A stretch of DNA of 64,000 bases from Siphonodentalium dalli (lineage: Eukaryota > Mollusca > Scaphopoda > Gadilida > Siphonodentaliidae). This document shows positions 45,786 through 57,266 of this stretch, one piece after another. The notes beneath the pieces are model-generated. The model was given only the letters and a program-made list of their open reading frames with translations. It was not told the origin of the DNA and did no database searches. The position numbers and the translations under genes were made by a program. Where the stretch lies: contig CP136069.1 of assembly GCA_032622095.1 (NCBI GenBank), forward strand, positions 86,080,958-86,144,957, in the 5' to 3' direction. Numbering within the stretch: the first letter of the stretch is position 1; each line of letters opens with the position of its first letter.

Positions 45786-46188
45786 TGGGTAGATACATGT
45801 ATGTGGCTCTGACCTATGTGGCTAGAAATGGTAATGTGGCTTTAGTATTTAAGTGGCTTCTCAAGTAGCCATAAAATTTTATGTGGCTATCAAGTAGTAG
45901 ATAGTGATAAAACTCCAGATTATGGATTCATAACATGTTGGAATTATAGCAGAAGAAGCTGATTAAAACTCAAAAACTTGCTCACAGCAACTGAGACAGT
46001 GGAATAGGAGAAACTGACAGGTCCGTGATTGGGTGGCTAGCCACATAAATGTCAGTCAGTGTCCGACATCTCCTATTGACAGGTCATGGATGTCTAAATC
46101 GATGGACTTTTTTTTCTCCAAATTTTGAGTGACTACAAAATTAAATAAGCTGATTAGGCCAAATAGATCATTTTTGAACGTCCATCTG
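45786..46188. other. Region rich in (A/T)TGTGGCT motifs, outer left flank of the Academ-like element
   Basis: TATGTGGCTctgaCCTATGTGGCT, AATGTGGCT, AAGTGGCTTCT, TATGTGGCTAT and GTGGCTAGCCACAT recur here. The right side of the transposon (51928-52010) has GTGGCTAGCCACG and AGCCACATAAG in inverse order. This may be the true outer part of the element, with poorly conserved ends. Confidence 0.4.
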
Positions 46189-46371
46189 ATAGTCAGGTGG
46201 CTTAGCAACAATTTTCAGGATTAACGTTACCGGCCGGACAAAAGTACAAAATTTGGCATGTAGTTTCTTTTCGACCTATCTATTGGTTTTATCCGTGGAA
46301 CCCACTTATTCGGTTCCGATTTTCCAAGATGGCGGCCAAAATCCAAGATGGCCGCCAGAAAAAAAGGAAAT
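46189..46371 (+). repeat. Left terminal inverted repeat of the Academ-like transposon
   Basis: ATAGTCAGGTGGCTTAGCAA, then TTAACGTTACCGGCCGGACA, through AGATGGCGGCCAAAATCCAA to AAAGGAAAT is the inverse of 51755-51927, with a 10-bp insertion and a few mismatches. Confidence 0.85.
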
Positions 46372-46841
46372 CTACTATATATTTTGGAACTTCTGTCTGT
46401 TTGTTGTTTGTATATCACATAGCGTCATGTGTATTGTGATACAGGATATCAAGTAATGTCTGAAGATGGGCTAGTTTAAAAAGCAAAACCTGCAATTATC
46501 TCTCAACTTTACATGTATACTATGTACATGTATATTTGACTCATCTAGCCAACAATTAAACGCCATTTTAGTTTACAAGCTTTATGTCGCTTAATATACT
46601 CCAACATGACCATCAGACTAATGTAGGAGAGATATTACTACACTGAATTATGGATGGAAAGCACATTAGCAGTGCCTACAGGCATTGTTTGGCAACTTCA
46701 GGGTGACAGTGAATTGGCAGAATTTGCTATCTAAGGGTAAAAACAACCACGGGAATGGTCATCGGACCGCTTTTGAGAACGTTCGAGCACTCCTTCTCCA
46801 TGCCCCATGTCACCGTCCTTGGCAGGGAGTGGTTAACACAA

Positions 46842-46973
46842 TCCATATTTGGTATTGTTAACCGAATAACGCTCTTTAGTCTGTCCATATTTGCGCCTAC
46901 GGCTGTTTGCAAGCTATTTTCCATATTTGGTTTTGTTCACAGAATAACGCTCTTTATTCTGTCCATATTTGGA
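46842..46973 (+). promoter_or_regulatory. Imperfect 52-bp direct repeat upstream of the transposase frame
   Basis: TCCATATTTGGTnTTGTT(A/C)AC, GAATAACGCTCTTTA and TCTGTCCATATTTG occur at 46842-46893 and again at 46920-46973 (offset 78 bp). They end about 80 bp before the ATG. Each copy is bracketed by CCATATTTG. It could hold promoter or transposase-binding sites; this is inference from position only. Confidence 0.35.
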
Positions 46974-47051
46974 CGCTGAATCTATCAGTGCACATGGGCA
47001 CCTTGTTTCAAAATTACAGTATCCTATCCATTTCTTTTCGGATAAAGCAAC

Positions 47052-50000
47052 ATGGAGCTAGACTTTAGCCGATGTATCATCTGCCAAGATAAAACAGCTG
47101 AAGACTTAAGATGTCCCCTTCTCAACCCGTCAGTAGGCGGCGATAAGACATCTGCGTATGAGTCATTCTTGACGAATGTTGAACAGTTCCGTGAGATTAA
47201 TCTGCTCCCAATCGGACTGAAGTTTGGGAGTGATCAAACCGTTGACACGTTTGTGAAAAATTCTGCGTCGTGGCATAAATCCTGTCATGTACAGTTCGGC
47301 AACTACAAACTGGCAAGAGCGAGAAAGCGAAAGGAATCCAATCCACATGAAAATGATAATGAACAAGGTAGACAACCTAGTAAGCGGCGCTCAATCATCA
47401 TGATAGAACAATGTTTCTTTTGCGAGAAAGGCGCAGACGAGGATAATCCCCTCCACCACGTTTCATCATATGATATGGATACGGGCCTTAAGACTATGGT
47501 TAGTGAACTGCAGGATACCCAGCTACTTGCTAGGATTGTTGGGTCAGATCGCATGGCCATGGATGCGACATATCATTTAACATGTTTGACCCACCTTCGA
47601 AATCGATATCGCAGTCATATGAGACAGTTAAAGAAGGCAACAACAAACACTGACGATATAATGAATGAGGCAAGAACATTTGTTGAACTTGCTGGTCATA
47701 TTGAAATGTCAGTCAATGCTGGAACTCTTATCTTCAAATTATCAGAGTTACACACCCTGTATGTTAATCGGCTTGAGGAGCTGAACATTACAAAGACTAT
47801 CAACAAAACCAGATTTAAGGAGCAGTTGCTTGAGCGGTTCTCTGAGGCACAAGCACAACATGATGGCCGGAACATCGTTATAATATTCAAGGATGGAATG
47901 AAAGACATGATTAAAGATGCCCTGAAAAAACGTGACTTTACTGAAGATGCCCTGATAATGGCACAAGCAGCAACAATCGTTAGAAAGGATATCTTTCATC
48001 ATGAAGGATTCCAATTCACCGGCCAGTTTCCACCGGGTTGTCAGGAGAAATCATTACCACCGAGTCTACAGTGTCTCGTCTCCATGATTGTTAATGGTCC
48101 AAATCTGATAGAGAGTAACGATTCACAAGTGTGTCTAACTGTTGGACAAACCATCGTCCACAACGTCAAGAAACGTAAACCTAATTCACCTACGAAAGTC
48201 AGGCACACTCTGGACAGAGAACCTCCACTACCAATTTACATTGGCATAAATATACACGCACTGACTAGAAGTAAGAAGATCATCCAACAGTCACACCAGA
48301 TGGGTATCAGTGTTTCCTATGGCAGGGTGATGCAGATTGAAGAGTGGCTCGCCACAGCTGTATGTGAGAGGTTTGAAGATGATGGTGTAGTAGCACCAAC
48401 TATTCTGCGAAAATGACTCTTTACTGTGGGCGCTCTTGACAATCTCGATCACAATCCAAGTGCAACAACAGCCACGACATCTTTTCATGGCACTGGCATT
48501 AGTACATTTCAATTCCCAAGCACGAGGGAACCCGGTGTCATCAGGGAACCTGTCACATTACCGCCATCAAGGGCGCATACTCACTCGCTTCCAGACCATT
48601 ATGCTTATGTTCCTGCAGTTTCGTTGAAGTCTACTGGTGTTCAGGTACCAGAGAGTAATAGTGAACATGTGAAGCTTGACCTGGCAGAAGCAAAACGTGA
48701 AGAATATGACTGGATAAAACATAGTCTTCAACATATCAGTGATGTGGAACTGTGCAAGACGAGTTCACTTACATGGTCTGCTTATCACGCCCCTCAACAA
48801 CAGCCAACATCAGAGCTAACAGCAATATGTGCACTGCTCCCTCTCTTCTATGAAAAATCAGACACACCAGCAATGATTAAACATGGCATGGATGTACATC
48901 GGCAGGCAACAGAGTATCTCAACCCAGGACAAATCCCAGTGATTACGTTTGACCAGCCTCTGTTCACGCTCGCCAAGTACGTACAATGGAAATGGCCAGA
49001 TCTCTATGGCGAGAAAGTCTATGTAGTTATGATGGGCGGACTGCACATTGAGAAAGCGCTGTGGAACACTGTTGGCGATTTATTAGATGGGGCAGGTTGG
49101 ACGACAGCTCTCACTGAATCTGAAGTTGCTTCATCTGGAACAGCTGATTCATTCCTGAAAGTATCACACATTACCAGGACTTGGCATGCCCACCAGGTCA
49201 CTGTTCTTGTTCTTCACAGGCTACTGAATGAAGCATTCAACCAGAGATCTAATGTTGATGAGAGTTTCAGCATCTGGCTGGAACAAATGTGTAAGAAATC
49301 TCCCACGTTCAAGTTCTGGCACATGATCGCACACTATGAGATTCTGATTCTCATATTTGTTAGAGCCCATCGGGAGATAAACTTCCCATTGTATGTTACT
49401 GTATTAGAGGCACTCGTACCATTGTTCTTTGCGTTAGACCATGTGAACTATTCTCGCTGGCTGTCTACACATCAGAGACATGAAGGCGCTGCCACAAGAG
49501 ATCAAAGATGAGTTTGAAACTCGGAATCACTGGACAATCGCAAAGTCGTCACACAGATACTCTGCGATCCCAATAGACCAAGCGCATGAGCAGGAGAATA
49601 AAGTGGAGAAAGCATCCGGTGGTGCAGTAGGACTCACTGAGAATCCAGTTGCCTTCAGACGCTGGATGACCGCTGGACCCGATCTTGCCAGACTTCTGAC
49701 ACAGTACGAGAATGGATATCTTCATGACGATGATCCGGAAAACCCCGCTAACTTCGAACACCATGAACAGGGACTTGCAGCACAGAAAACCTTCCAGCGA
49801 CAGGTTGATAGCCTATCTAACACAATACGCCAGATGGGAAATCCCTTCCTGGATGACTTCCCAGAGTTGGTAACTCTTGATAGTCGTAACTGCGCGAATG
49901 AGGCGGTAGTGAATACAATCCGTACACTGGAAGACACAGGCACAAAGAAGTATCAAGAGTATGTGAATACTGTGCTCGTGGATCGGAGTCACTCCATACA

Positions 50001-51508
50001 TGATACGATCTCAAAGAATTCACTACCCCTGTTCTCAACAAAGCTCAAAGTCAGAATGAAGGATTGCAAGAAAGTAAAGGTGCTTGAGAACAATGTGGCA
50101 CTATTCGGCCAGTTATACATCTCTTTACAAAATAGAGATGGTGACATCAGTGAATTCTTTGCACACGAATTTCAGTCGTATCCTCCATCCCTGTCTGATA
50201 TTGGAAAGCTTAATCTGTCTGGTACCAAATGTCATCTGTTACAATGTATCGAGGCACCAAACCAGACAGAGGCACCTGTATTATATGACTGCAAAGTTCT
50301 GGATGGTGCGGTGACAGTACATGCATTGCCTGTAACAAATGTCTCAACATTCCAGGAATATGCTGACAATGTGTTTATACCCCACCTGGAACGTCAGCTG
50401 CGTGACACAAAGCGAGTGGATGTTGTGTGGGACGAATACCGGCCAGGTAGCCTGAAGGAGGGAACCAGGGAGAAACGAGGCAAAGGTGTGCGTAGGAAAG
50501 TATCAGGTGACACCAAGCTGCCGGGCAACTGGAATGACTTCCTCCGTGATCCAATCAACAAGAAGGAACTCTTTGAATTCCTGTCGTCAAAAGTTGCGGA
50601 TTGCAGCATCCCTCCTGAGTGTTCGGTATATATCACAGCTGGAGAGCATGTTACATGTGTTGGAACGCAGATCGAAATGTCCAGCTGCAATCAGGAAGAA
50701 GCAGACACTAGGATTGTGGTTCACGTGAAGCATGCTTTGGAGAATGGAACAAAATCCATCCAGGTGCGAACTGTGGACACAGACATCGTCGTTGTTCTTA
50801 TCGGTGTGTTTCATGGCCTATCTCAGATAAATGCTGATCTTGATCTCTGGGTAGCATTTGGAACTGGAAAGAACTACACTCATTACAGCATCAACGCCAT
50901 TTGTGCCCATCTTGGTGAACAGAAATCATGTTCCCTGCCCGTTTTCCACTCCTTGTCAGGATATGATACTACATCAGTGTTTAGAGGGAAAGGGAAGAAA
51001 TCGTTCTGGCAGGCATGGAATGCTTATGAGGAAGTTACTGATACCTTTGTTCATCTTGCCGCACATCCGTTTGAGCATCTTGACTTACATTCTGAATCAT
51101 TTCAAAGAATCGAGAGACTAGTTGTCGTAGTTTATGACAAAACAAGTAACGCTATATATGAATGTTAACAGTGCCCGGATGGAGCTGTTCAGCCAGAAAA
51201 GGCAAGCTGTTGACAAGATACTACCTACTCAGAATGCACTACTCCAGCACACTAGGAGGGCAGTATACCAGGCTGGCATCTGGACAACATGCATGTTATC
51301 TCAACAAACTAATCCTTGTCCAACCGACTATGCGTGGGTGAAAGTTGGGAACTCATGGGAACCTGTCTGGTCTACCATTCCAGAGGCGTCTAAAGCGTGC
51401 AGAGAATTCGTGAAATGTGGCTGCAAAAGGGCCTGTACAGTCTGCAAATGCAGCAAGGCAAACCTGCCTTGCACATCTCTTTGTCGGTGCACATGTTCAT
51501 CCAAATAG
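47052..51508 (+). pseudogene. Academ-like transposase/nuclease, broken by one stop and two frameshifts
   Basis: The frame opens at 47052 and runs to an in-frame TGA at 48414-48416 after RK, then continues in the same frame (LFTVGALDNLDHNPS) to about 49470. A frameshift passes it to the frame running to 51168, and a second near 51150-51160 passes it to the frame ending at 51508. The first segment has two CxxC...HxxC modules (C8/C11/H75/C78 and C121/C124/H175/C178). The middle has ITFDQPL (about 48940), GGLHIE (about 49036) and DQAHEQ (about 49575), possible transposase acidic residues. The third has EEADTR, VDTDIVVV and GYDTTS (50696-50976), resembling the XPG-I pattern EAxxxxA...TxDxD. The tail is a Cys-rich CXC cluster (51416-51499). 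Together about 1,480 residues. Sequence between lesions is well kept, so inactivation is probably recent. Confidence 0.65.
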
Positions 51509-51754
51509 GATACATCGATTGTGAACTGTCTGGTAGAGATACATTGTATTGAAACATTGTAGATAGAATTCCTAAATACTACCAGTATGTACTTAACAGT
51601 GACAACATGTGTATTTTCTGTTATATTGGCCGCCATCTTGGAAATGGGTGACCCGAGCAACATGCCATGACAAGCATCTGTTTCAGTGACCCCGGAAACA
51701 CCTGAATTGACACCTCATGTGTTCATTTCCGATTTTTACAGCCAAATATATGAC

Positions 51755-51927
51755 ATTTCCTTTTTTTCTGGCGGCCATCTTGGATTTTGGCCGCCATCTT
51801 GGAAAATCGGAACCGATCAAGTGGGTTCCACGGATAAAATCAATAGATAGGTCGAAAAGAAACTCCATGCCAAATTTGGTACTTTTGTCCGGCCGGTAAC
51901 GTTAAATTTGCTAAGCCACCTGACTAT
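51755..51927 (-). repeat. Right terminal inverted repeat of the Academ-like transposon
   Basis: ATTTCCTTTTTTTCTGGCGG through CCGGCCGGTAACGTTAA to GCCACCTGACTAT, inverse of 46189-46371. Duplicated at 57094-57266. Confidence 0.85.
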
Positions 51928-52016
51928 GAAAGCTGTTACGTGGCTAGCCACGCAACAGAAGTTATGCACATAAATATCCATTTTACACAATCTTAGCCAC
52001 ATAAGTAGTAATTAGT

Positions 52017-52100
52017 AAACACGGACAGACGGACATACGGACGGACGGACAGGTGCAAAACAGTATACCCCCCTTTTTTTTTTAAAGGGGGTATAAAAAT
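52017..52100 (+). repeat. (GGAC)n tract with CCCCCC/GGGGG terminal hairpin
   Basis: ACACGGACAGACGGACATAC, a GGACGGAC run, then AGTATACCCCCC, a T run, GGGGGTATAAAAA. This is the 3' end of a pearl-like element with no body left, next to the transposon end. Duplicated at 57356-57438. Confidence 0.65.
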
Positions 52101-52387
52101 TTATCTCATGCAGAGTACAAGAAAAATATATCAAACCTGGTGTGCCCCTTAAATATTTCAATTCACATTTGTAATCAATTGAAATCAATGTCGAAAAAGC
52201 TTTCCATTAATATGTAAATAAAACAAACTAGACCTACAGTTCTAAAAGTGTTATGAACAATTATTTTGTTCTCATAGGGTGACACTCCAAGACTCCATAT
52301 CCCCACCAATCTATATGTCTAAAGGCCACCTGTATTGGAATATCCATAGAAGAATGGTGTATTTAACATAAAATGTTCCTTCTAACT

Positions 52388-53844
52388 GAGCAGATTTGCT
52401 AAAAATGATTTTCAATGTAAATATTTGTCAAGTTGACAGATGATAATGGTGCTATTTGCTGGTCTTTAAGGTGACACTCCACAGTTTCAACAGGTATGGG
52501 CCCAGAAATAGGGGGCCCATAGATTCATTGAAATTTATCTGGATTATGATCCCAAACCATATAGACAATATATATATGCCTGAAATTAGTACAGAATAGG
52601 CATTCAGAATTTGATACATAATTTCCATAATATATGGGCTATCAAGAGTTATGGCCCTTGATATTTTGATCGAATATGTGATTTTTATTAAAAAAATGAC
52701 CAAAATATTGCATTTTCATACCCAAGAGGCACGAATACCATATTTTTTCAAGCATGGTCACCTTTGTTGGTTTAAAGGCCTCTGGCTTCCAACATCAATG
52801 TGAAAAAAATTCAAACTTTTGCCGTTGAATTTTCCAGAAAATCAATTTTTAATGCAGATGACAAATTTTGAGTGCTAAAAAATTGACCCAGTATCTAGAG
52901 CCACTGTTTTGCAGAAAACGCTACTGCTGTCTATGGGTGGGGTCAAGGTCACTTGCACTTAATTTTTTCATCAGTCTAGAACACCTTCTAAAATTACACA
53001 AATTCATATCCCACCTTGTCTCAATATACATACCACATGAATGGTGCCAGAAACCACTAGCACTTTATATCTATAAAATCACCCCTACTGATCATTCGAA
53101 ACTGTGGAGTGTCACCTTAAAGGGAATGCAATTTCACTAATCTTTAATATGGACCACACCACCATATTCTCTGCATTATACCGCTTAAAATGATATATTA
53201 CACCCCATGCGTTATTGCAATCACAGACAGCAAGATTGGGTGGGGATTTACATGCACCCCCATGATTTCACCTCTTTTGGGTCTTTCAGAACCCAATGAC
53301 GTTATGCTTGACGTAGTGACAAAATGTATATATTCAACCATCATTTATAGCTTGAAAAAGGTCTGAAATGCTAAAATGTTGTATAAAATATATTATGAGA
53401 TGCATATCTTCCTCAGATATCAAAATAAAACATAATATGAGCAGATTTGCTAAAAATGATTTTCAATGTAAATATTTGTCAAGTTGACAGATGATAATGG
53501 TGCTACATGTATTTGCTGGTCTTTAAGGGGAATGCAATTTCACTAATCTTTAATATGGACCACACCTCCATATTCTCTGCATTATACCGCTTAAAATGAT
53601 ATATTACACCCCATGCGTTATTGCAATCACAGGCAGCAAGATTGGGTGGGGATTTACATGCACCCCCATGATTTCACCTCTTTTGGGTCTTTCAGAACCC
53701 AATGACGTTATGCTTGACGTAGTGGCAAAATGTATATATTCAACCATCATTTATAGCTTGAAAAAGGTCTGAAATGCTAAAATGTTGTATAAAATATATT
53801 ATGAGATGCATATCTTCCTCAGATATCAAAATAAAACATAATAT
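52388..53844 (+). repeat. 406-bp tandem duplication, first unit filled by a TTAA element
   Basis: Unit one is 52388-53438 (400 bp plus the 647-bp element and one TTAA). Unit two is 53439-53844 and reads straight through GGTCTTTAAGGGGAATGC where unit one carries the element. Unit two also has a 6-bp CATGTA insertion. Duplication unit 2 (55942-60880) lacks the second copy. Confidence 0.85.
52470..53116 (+). mobile_element. TTAA-targeting non-autonomous transposon, 647 bp (copy 1)
   Basis: Inverted ends GGTGACACTCCACAGTTTC/GAAACTGTGGAGTGTCACC, flanked by TTAA at 52466-52469 and 53117-53120. The empty site at 53518 (CTTTAAGGGG) confirms the boundaries and the TTAA duplication. TTAA targeting occurs in piggyBac and Kolobok. 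Open frames inside show no transposase similarity. Confidence 0.9.
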
Positions 53845-54354
53845 TTCATGCAACTACTATCTTTAATACTCTCCCAAAACCATGGGTTAAACAATTCCAA
53901 GTCTTATTTAGCATTAAGGGAAAGCTATACAAGGTTATGACATCACATGAACAATGTGTTGTCAAGTGAAATATGTCCAGGGAAACCTGAATTATTATAT
54001 TTCACACTTGTGAATAAGAAATACTGAATATCTAATCTTTTAGTATACTGTGTAATGTCAATGTCAGCCTTTTCAGCTAAGATTCAAGGAGCATGATGTC
54101 ATGAAGAAGTACCCATCATCTAAAAAATCATCAATAACAATACACATGAACCACCACCACCCCCCACTGCTCCAAGACTCCATATCCCCACCAATTTATA
54201 TGTCTAAAGGCCACCTGTATTGGAATATCCATAGAAGAATGGTGTATTTAACATAAAATGTTCCTTCTAACTGAGCAGATTTGCTAAAAATGATTTTCAA
54301 TGTAAATATTTGTCAAGTTGACAGATGATAATGGTGCTATTTGCTGGTCTTTAA

Positions 54355-55001
54355 GGTGACACTCCACAGTTTCAACAGGTATGGGCCCAGACATAGGGGG
54401 CCCATAGATTCATTGAAATTTATCTGGATTATGATCCCAAACCATATAGACAATATATATATGCCTGAAATTAGTACAGAATAGGCATTCAGAATTTGAT
54501 ACATAATTTCCATAATATATGGGCTATCAAGAGTTATGGCCCTTGATATTTTGATCGAATATGTGATTTTTATTAAAAAAATGACCAAAATATTGCATTT
54601 TCATACCCAAGAGGCACGAATACCATATTTTTTCAAGCATGGTCACCTTTGTTGGTTTAAAGGCCTCTGGCTTCCAACATCAATGTGAAAAAAATTCAAA
54701 CTTTCGCCGTTGAATTTTCCAGAAAATCAATTTTTAATGCAGATGACAAATTTTGAGTGCTAAAAAATTGACCCAGTATCTAGAGCCACTGTTTTGCAGA
54801 AAACGCTACTGCTGTCTATGGGTGGGGTCAAGGTCACTTGCACTTAATTTTTTCATCAGTCTAGAACACCATCTAAAATTACACAAATTCATATCCCACC
54901 TTGTCTCAATATACATACCACATGAATGGTGCCAGAAACCACTAGCACTTTATATCTATAAAATCACCCCTACTGATCATTCGAAACTGTGGAGTGTCAC
55001 C
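54355..55001 (+). mobile_element. TTAA-type non-autonomous transposon, 647 bp (copy 2)
   Basis: Same length and ends as copy 1, with a left TTAA (54351-54354), but the right flank is TAGA instead of TTAA. So the right junction was altered or recombined after insertion. The left flank matches that of copy 1 for over 150 bp, so this is a duplicated locus and not an independent insertion. Confidence 0.85.
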
Positions 55002-55414
55002 TAGACTGATACAGAGCTCTCAAGTTTAAAAAAAATTTAAAACCAAAGTTGTCTTCCCATGCAACCAACAAAATTCCAACAAATCTACTATACACAATCA
55101 CATTATTAACCTCCAATAGTAATGCTATTAAACAATAAAACCAGAGTATGCCTTTAAGATAAAATTTAAATAACCATGCATATAAAATATAATAGTATAA
55201 ACATTCCATCTATGATATCTCATCATATGGCCAACACATCTCCCTGCAGTTAATTAACTCAATGCAAGAGAGAGCCATTGTAACTGGATACTATCTCTGT
55301 TGCTCTGTGTCAGAAGAGAACTTCATGGCATTGTAAACCTGATTTATTAGATTCTATCTGGACAGTGCAAACTGTGTATCTTTGATATATTTTAGAGATG
55401 AATAAAATAATCAA

Positions 55415-55819
55415 AGGGCCATAACTCCATTAAAAAATATCGGATCAAACCCATATTCGAACTCGATCTGTATTTTGGGCTGAGAAACTCGCATACCAAA
55501 TTTGGTTCCGATCTGATAAAAATTGTTTGAGTTATGACAGCATACATGAATTCTAAGTAAAAAAAGGGCCATAACTCTGTATAAAAAAAACGCGGATCAA
55601 ACCCATATTTGAACTTGATCTGTATTTTGGTCTGAGAAACGCATATACAAAATTTGGTTCTGATCAGTTAGAAAAATGTTTGAGTTATCGCACCATGCCT
55701 AAAGTGTCTACTGACAGACAGACACACGGACGGAGCGACAGACGGACAGACGCACGACGAGTAGTCAATCCGGACAACAACACTATGTTTACCATACTAT
55801 GGTATGGGTAAACATAAAA
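55415..55819 (+). mobile_element. Pearl-like element, GGGCCATAACTC family
   Basis: Two units (GGGCCATAACTCCATT at 55417, GGGCCATAACTCTGT at 55565), a GACAGACACACGGACGGAGC tract, the hairpin GTTTACCATAC/GTATGGGTAAAC and an A tail. Confidence 0.72.
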
Positions 55820-55941
55820 ATGATAAATATTCACATTGACACTAACACTTCTGGGGGAAATTGAAATAAAAAATTGAGGCAGGCAAGAAAATCTAAGCCA
55901 GGCAGGGTATCAGAAACAAAGAGGCCTTGACATAATTCTGG

Positions 55942-56847
55942 GCAGCATCCCTCCTGAGTGTTCGGTATATATCACAGCTGGAGAGCATGTTACATGTGTT
56001 GGAACGCAGATCGAAATGTCCAGCTGCAATCAGGAAGAAGCAGACACTAGGATTGTGGTTCACGTGAAGCATGCTTTGGAGAATGGAACAAAATCCATCC
56101 AGGTGCGAACTGTGGACACAGACATCGTCGTTGTTCTTATCGGTGTGTTTCATGGCCTATCTCAGATAAATGCTGATCTTGATCTCTGGGTAGCATTTGG
56201 AACTGGAAAGAACTACACTCATTACAGCATCAACGCCATTTGTGCCCATCTTGGTGAACAGAAATCATGTTCCCTGCCCGTTTTCCACTCCTTGTCAGGA
56301 TATGATACTACATCAGTGTTTAGAGGGAAAGGGAAGAAATCGTTCTGGCAGGCATGGAATGCTTATGAGGAAGTTACTGATACCTTTGTTCATCTTGCCG
56401 CACATCCGTTTGAGCATCTTGACTTACATTCTGAATCATTTCAAAGAATCGAGAGACTAGTTGTCGTAGTTTATGACAAAACAAGTAACGCTATATATGA
56501 ATGTTAACAGTGCCCGGATGGAGCTGTTCAGCCAGAAAAGGCAAGCTGTTGACAAGATACTACCTACTCAGAATGCACTACTCCAGCACACTAGGAGGGC
56601 AGTATACCAGGCTGGCATCTGGACAACATGCATGTTATCTCAACAAACTAATCCTTGTCCAACCGACTATGCGTGGGTGAAAGTTGGGAACTCATGGGAA
56701 CCTGTCTGGTCTACCATTCCAGAGGCGTCTAAAGCGTGCAGAGAATTCGTGAAATGTGGCTGCAAAAGGGCCTGTACAGTCTGCAAATGCAGCAAGGCAA
56801 ACCTGCCTTGCACATCTCTTTGTCGGTGCACATGTTCATCCAAATAG
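55942..56847 (+). pseudogene. Duplicated 3' fragment of the Academ-like transposase
   Basis: It carries the EEADTR, VDTDIVVV and GYDTTS region and the CXC tail, with the same frameshift near 56490-56500 as the parent, so it was copied after that lesion. The 5' two thirds of the coding region are absent. Confidence 0.88.
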
Positions 56848-57093
56848 GATACATCGATTGTGAACTGTCTGGTAGAGATACATTGTATTGAAACATTGTA
56901 GATAGAATTCCTAAATACTACCAGTATGTACTTAACAGTGACAACATGTGTATTTTCTGTTATATTGGCCGCCATCTTGGAAATGGGTGACCCGAGCAAC
57001 ATGCCATGACAAGCATCTGTTTCAGTGACCCCGGAAACACCTGAATTGACACCTCATGTGTTCATTTCCGATTTTTACAGCCAAATATATGAC

Positions 57094-57266
57094 ATTTCCT
57101 TTTTTTCTGGCGGCCATCTTGGATTTTGGCCGCCATCTTGGAAAATCGGAACCGATCAAGTGGGTTCCACGGATAAAATCAATAGATAGGTCGAAAAGAA
57201 ACTCCATGCCAAATTTGGTACTTTTGTCCGGCCGGTAACGTTAAATTTGCTAAGCCACCTGACTAT
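57094..57266 (-). repeat. Duplicated right inverted repeat of the Academ-like transposon
   Basis: Identical by eye to 51755-51927, offset 5339. Confidence 0.88.

Larger units (their letters stand above)
46189..51927 (+). mobile_element. Academ-like autonomous DNA transposon, 5.7 kb, inactivated
   Basis: Inverted repeats of about 175 bp (46189-46371 and 51755-51927) enclose one long coding region (47052-51508) and almost nothing else. The protein combines N-terminal zinc modules, a central region with candidate transposase motifs, an XPG-I-like nuclease region and a C-terminal CXC cluster. Academ is the DNA transposon superfamily whose proteins carry an XPG-like nuclease domain, so that assignment fits best, but it is from memory of family traits. 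No target duplication could be fixed, because the outer boundary is unclear. Confidence 0.6.
50603..55941 (+). repeat. Tandem segmental duplication, unit 1 (5339 bp)
   Basis: It starts GCAGCATCCCTCCTGAGTG inside the transposase region and ends TTGACATAATTCTGG. The next unit begins at once with GCAGCATCC. The offset is 5339 bp for the first 2.3 kb, 5343 after a 4-bp indel (near 58262), and 4937 beyond a 406-bp segment found only in unit 1. Confidence 0.93.

Noticed and set aside
48414-48416. TGA read as selenocysteine or recoded codon
   Set aside because: Two frameshifts in the same gene show that it is decaying; a point mutation is simpler and no SECIS-like context was sought or seen.
52452-52703. 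83-residue frames repeated four times (also 54337, 57791, 59274) as a conserved gene
   Set aside because: They lie inside the 647-bp TTAA element and its duplications; identity comes from recent duplication, and the translation starts outside the element.
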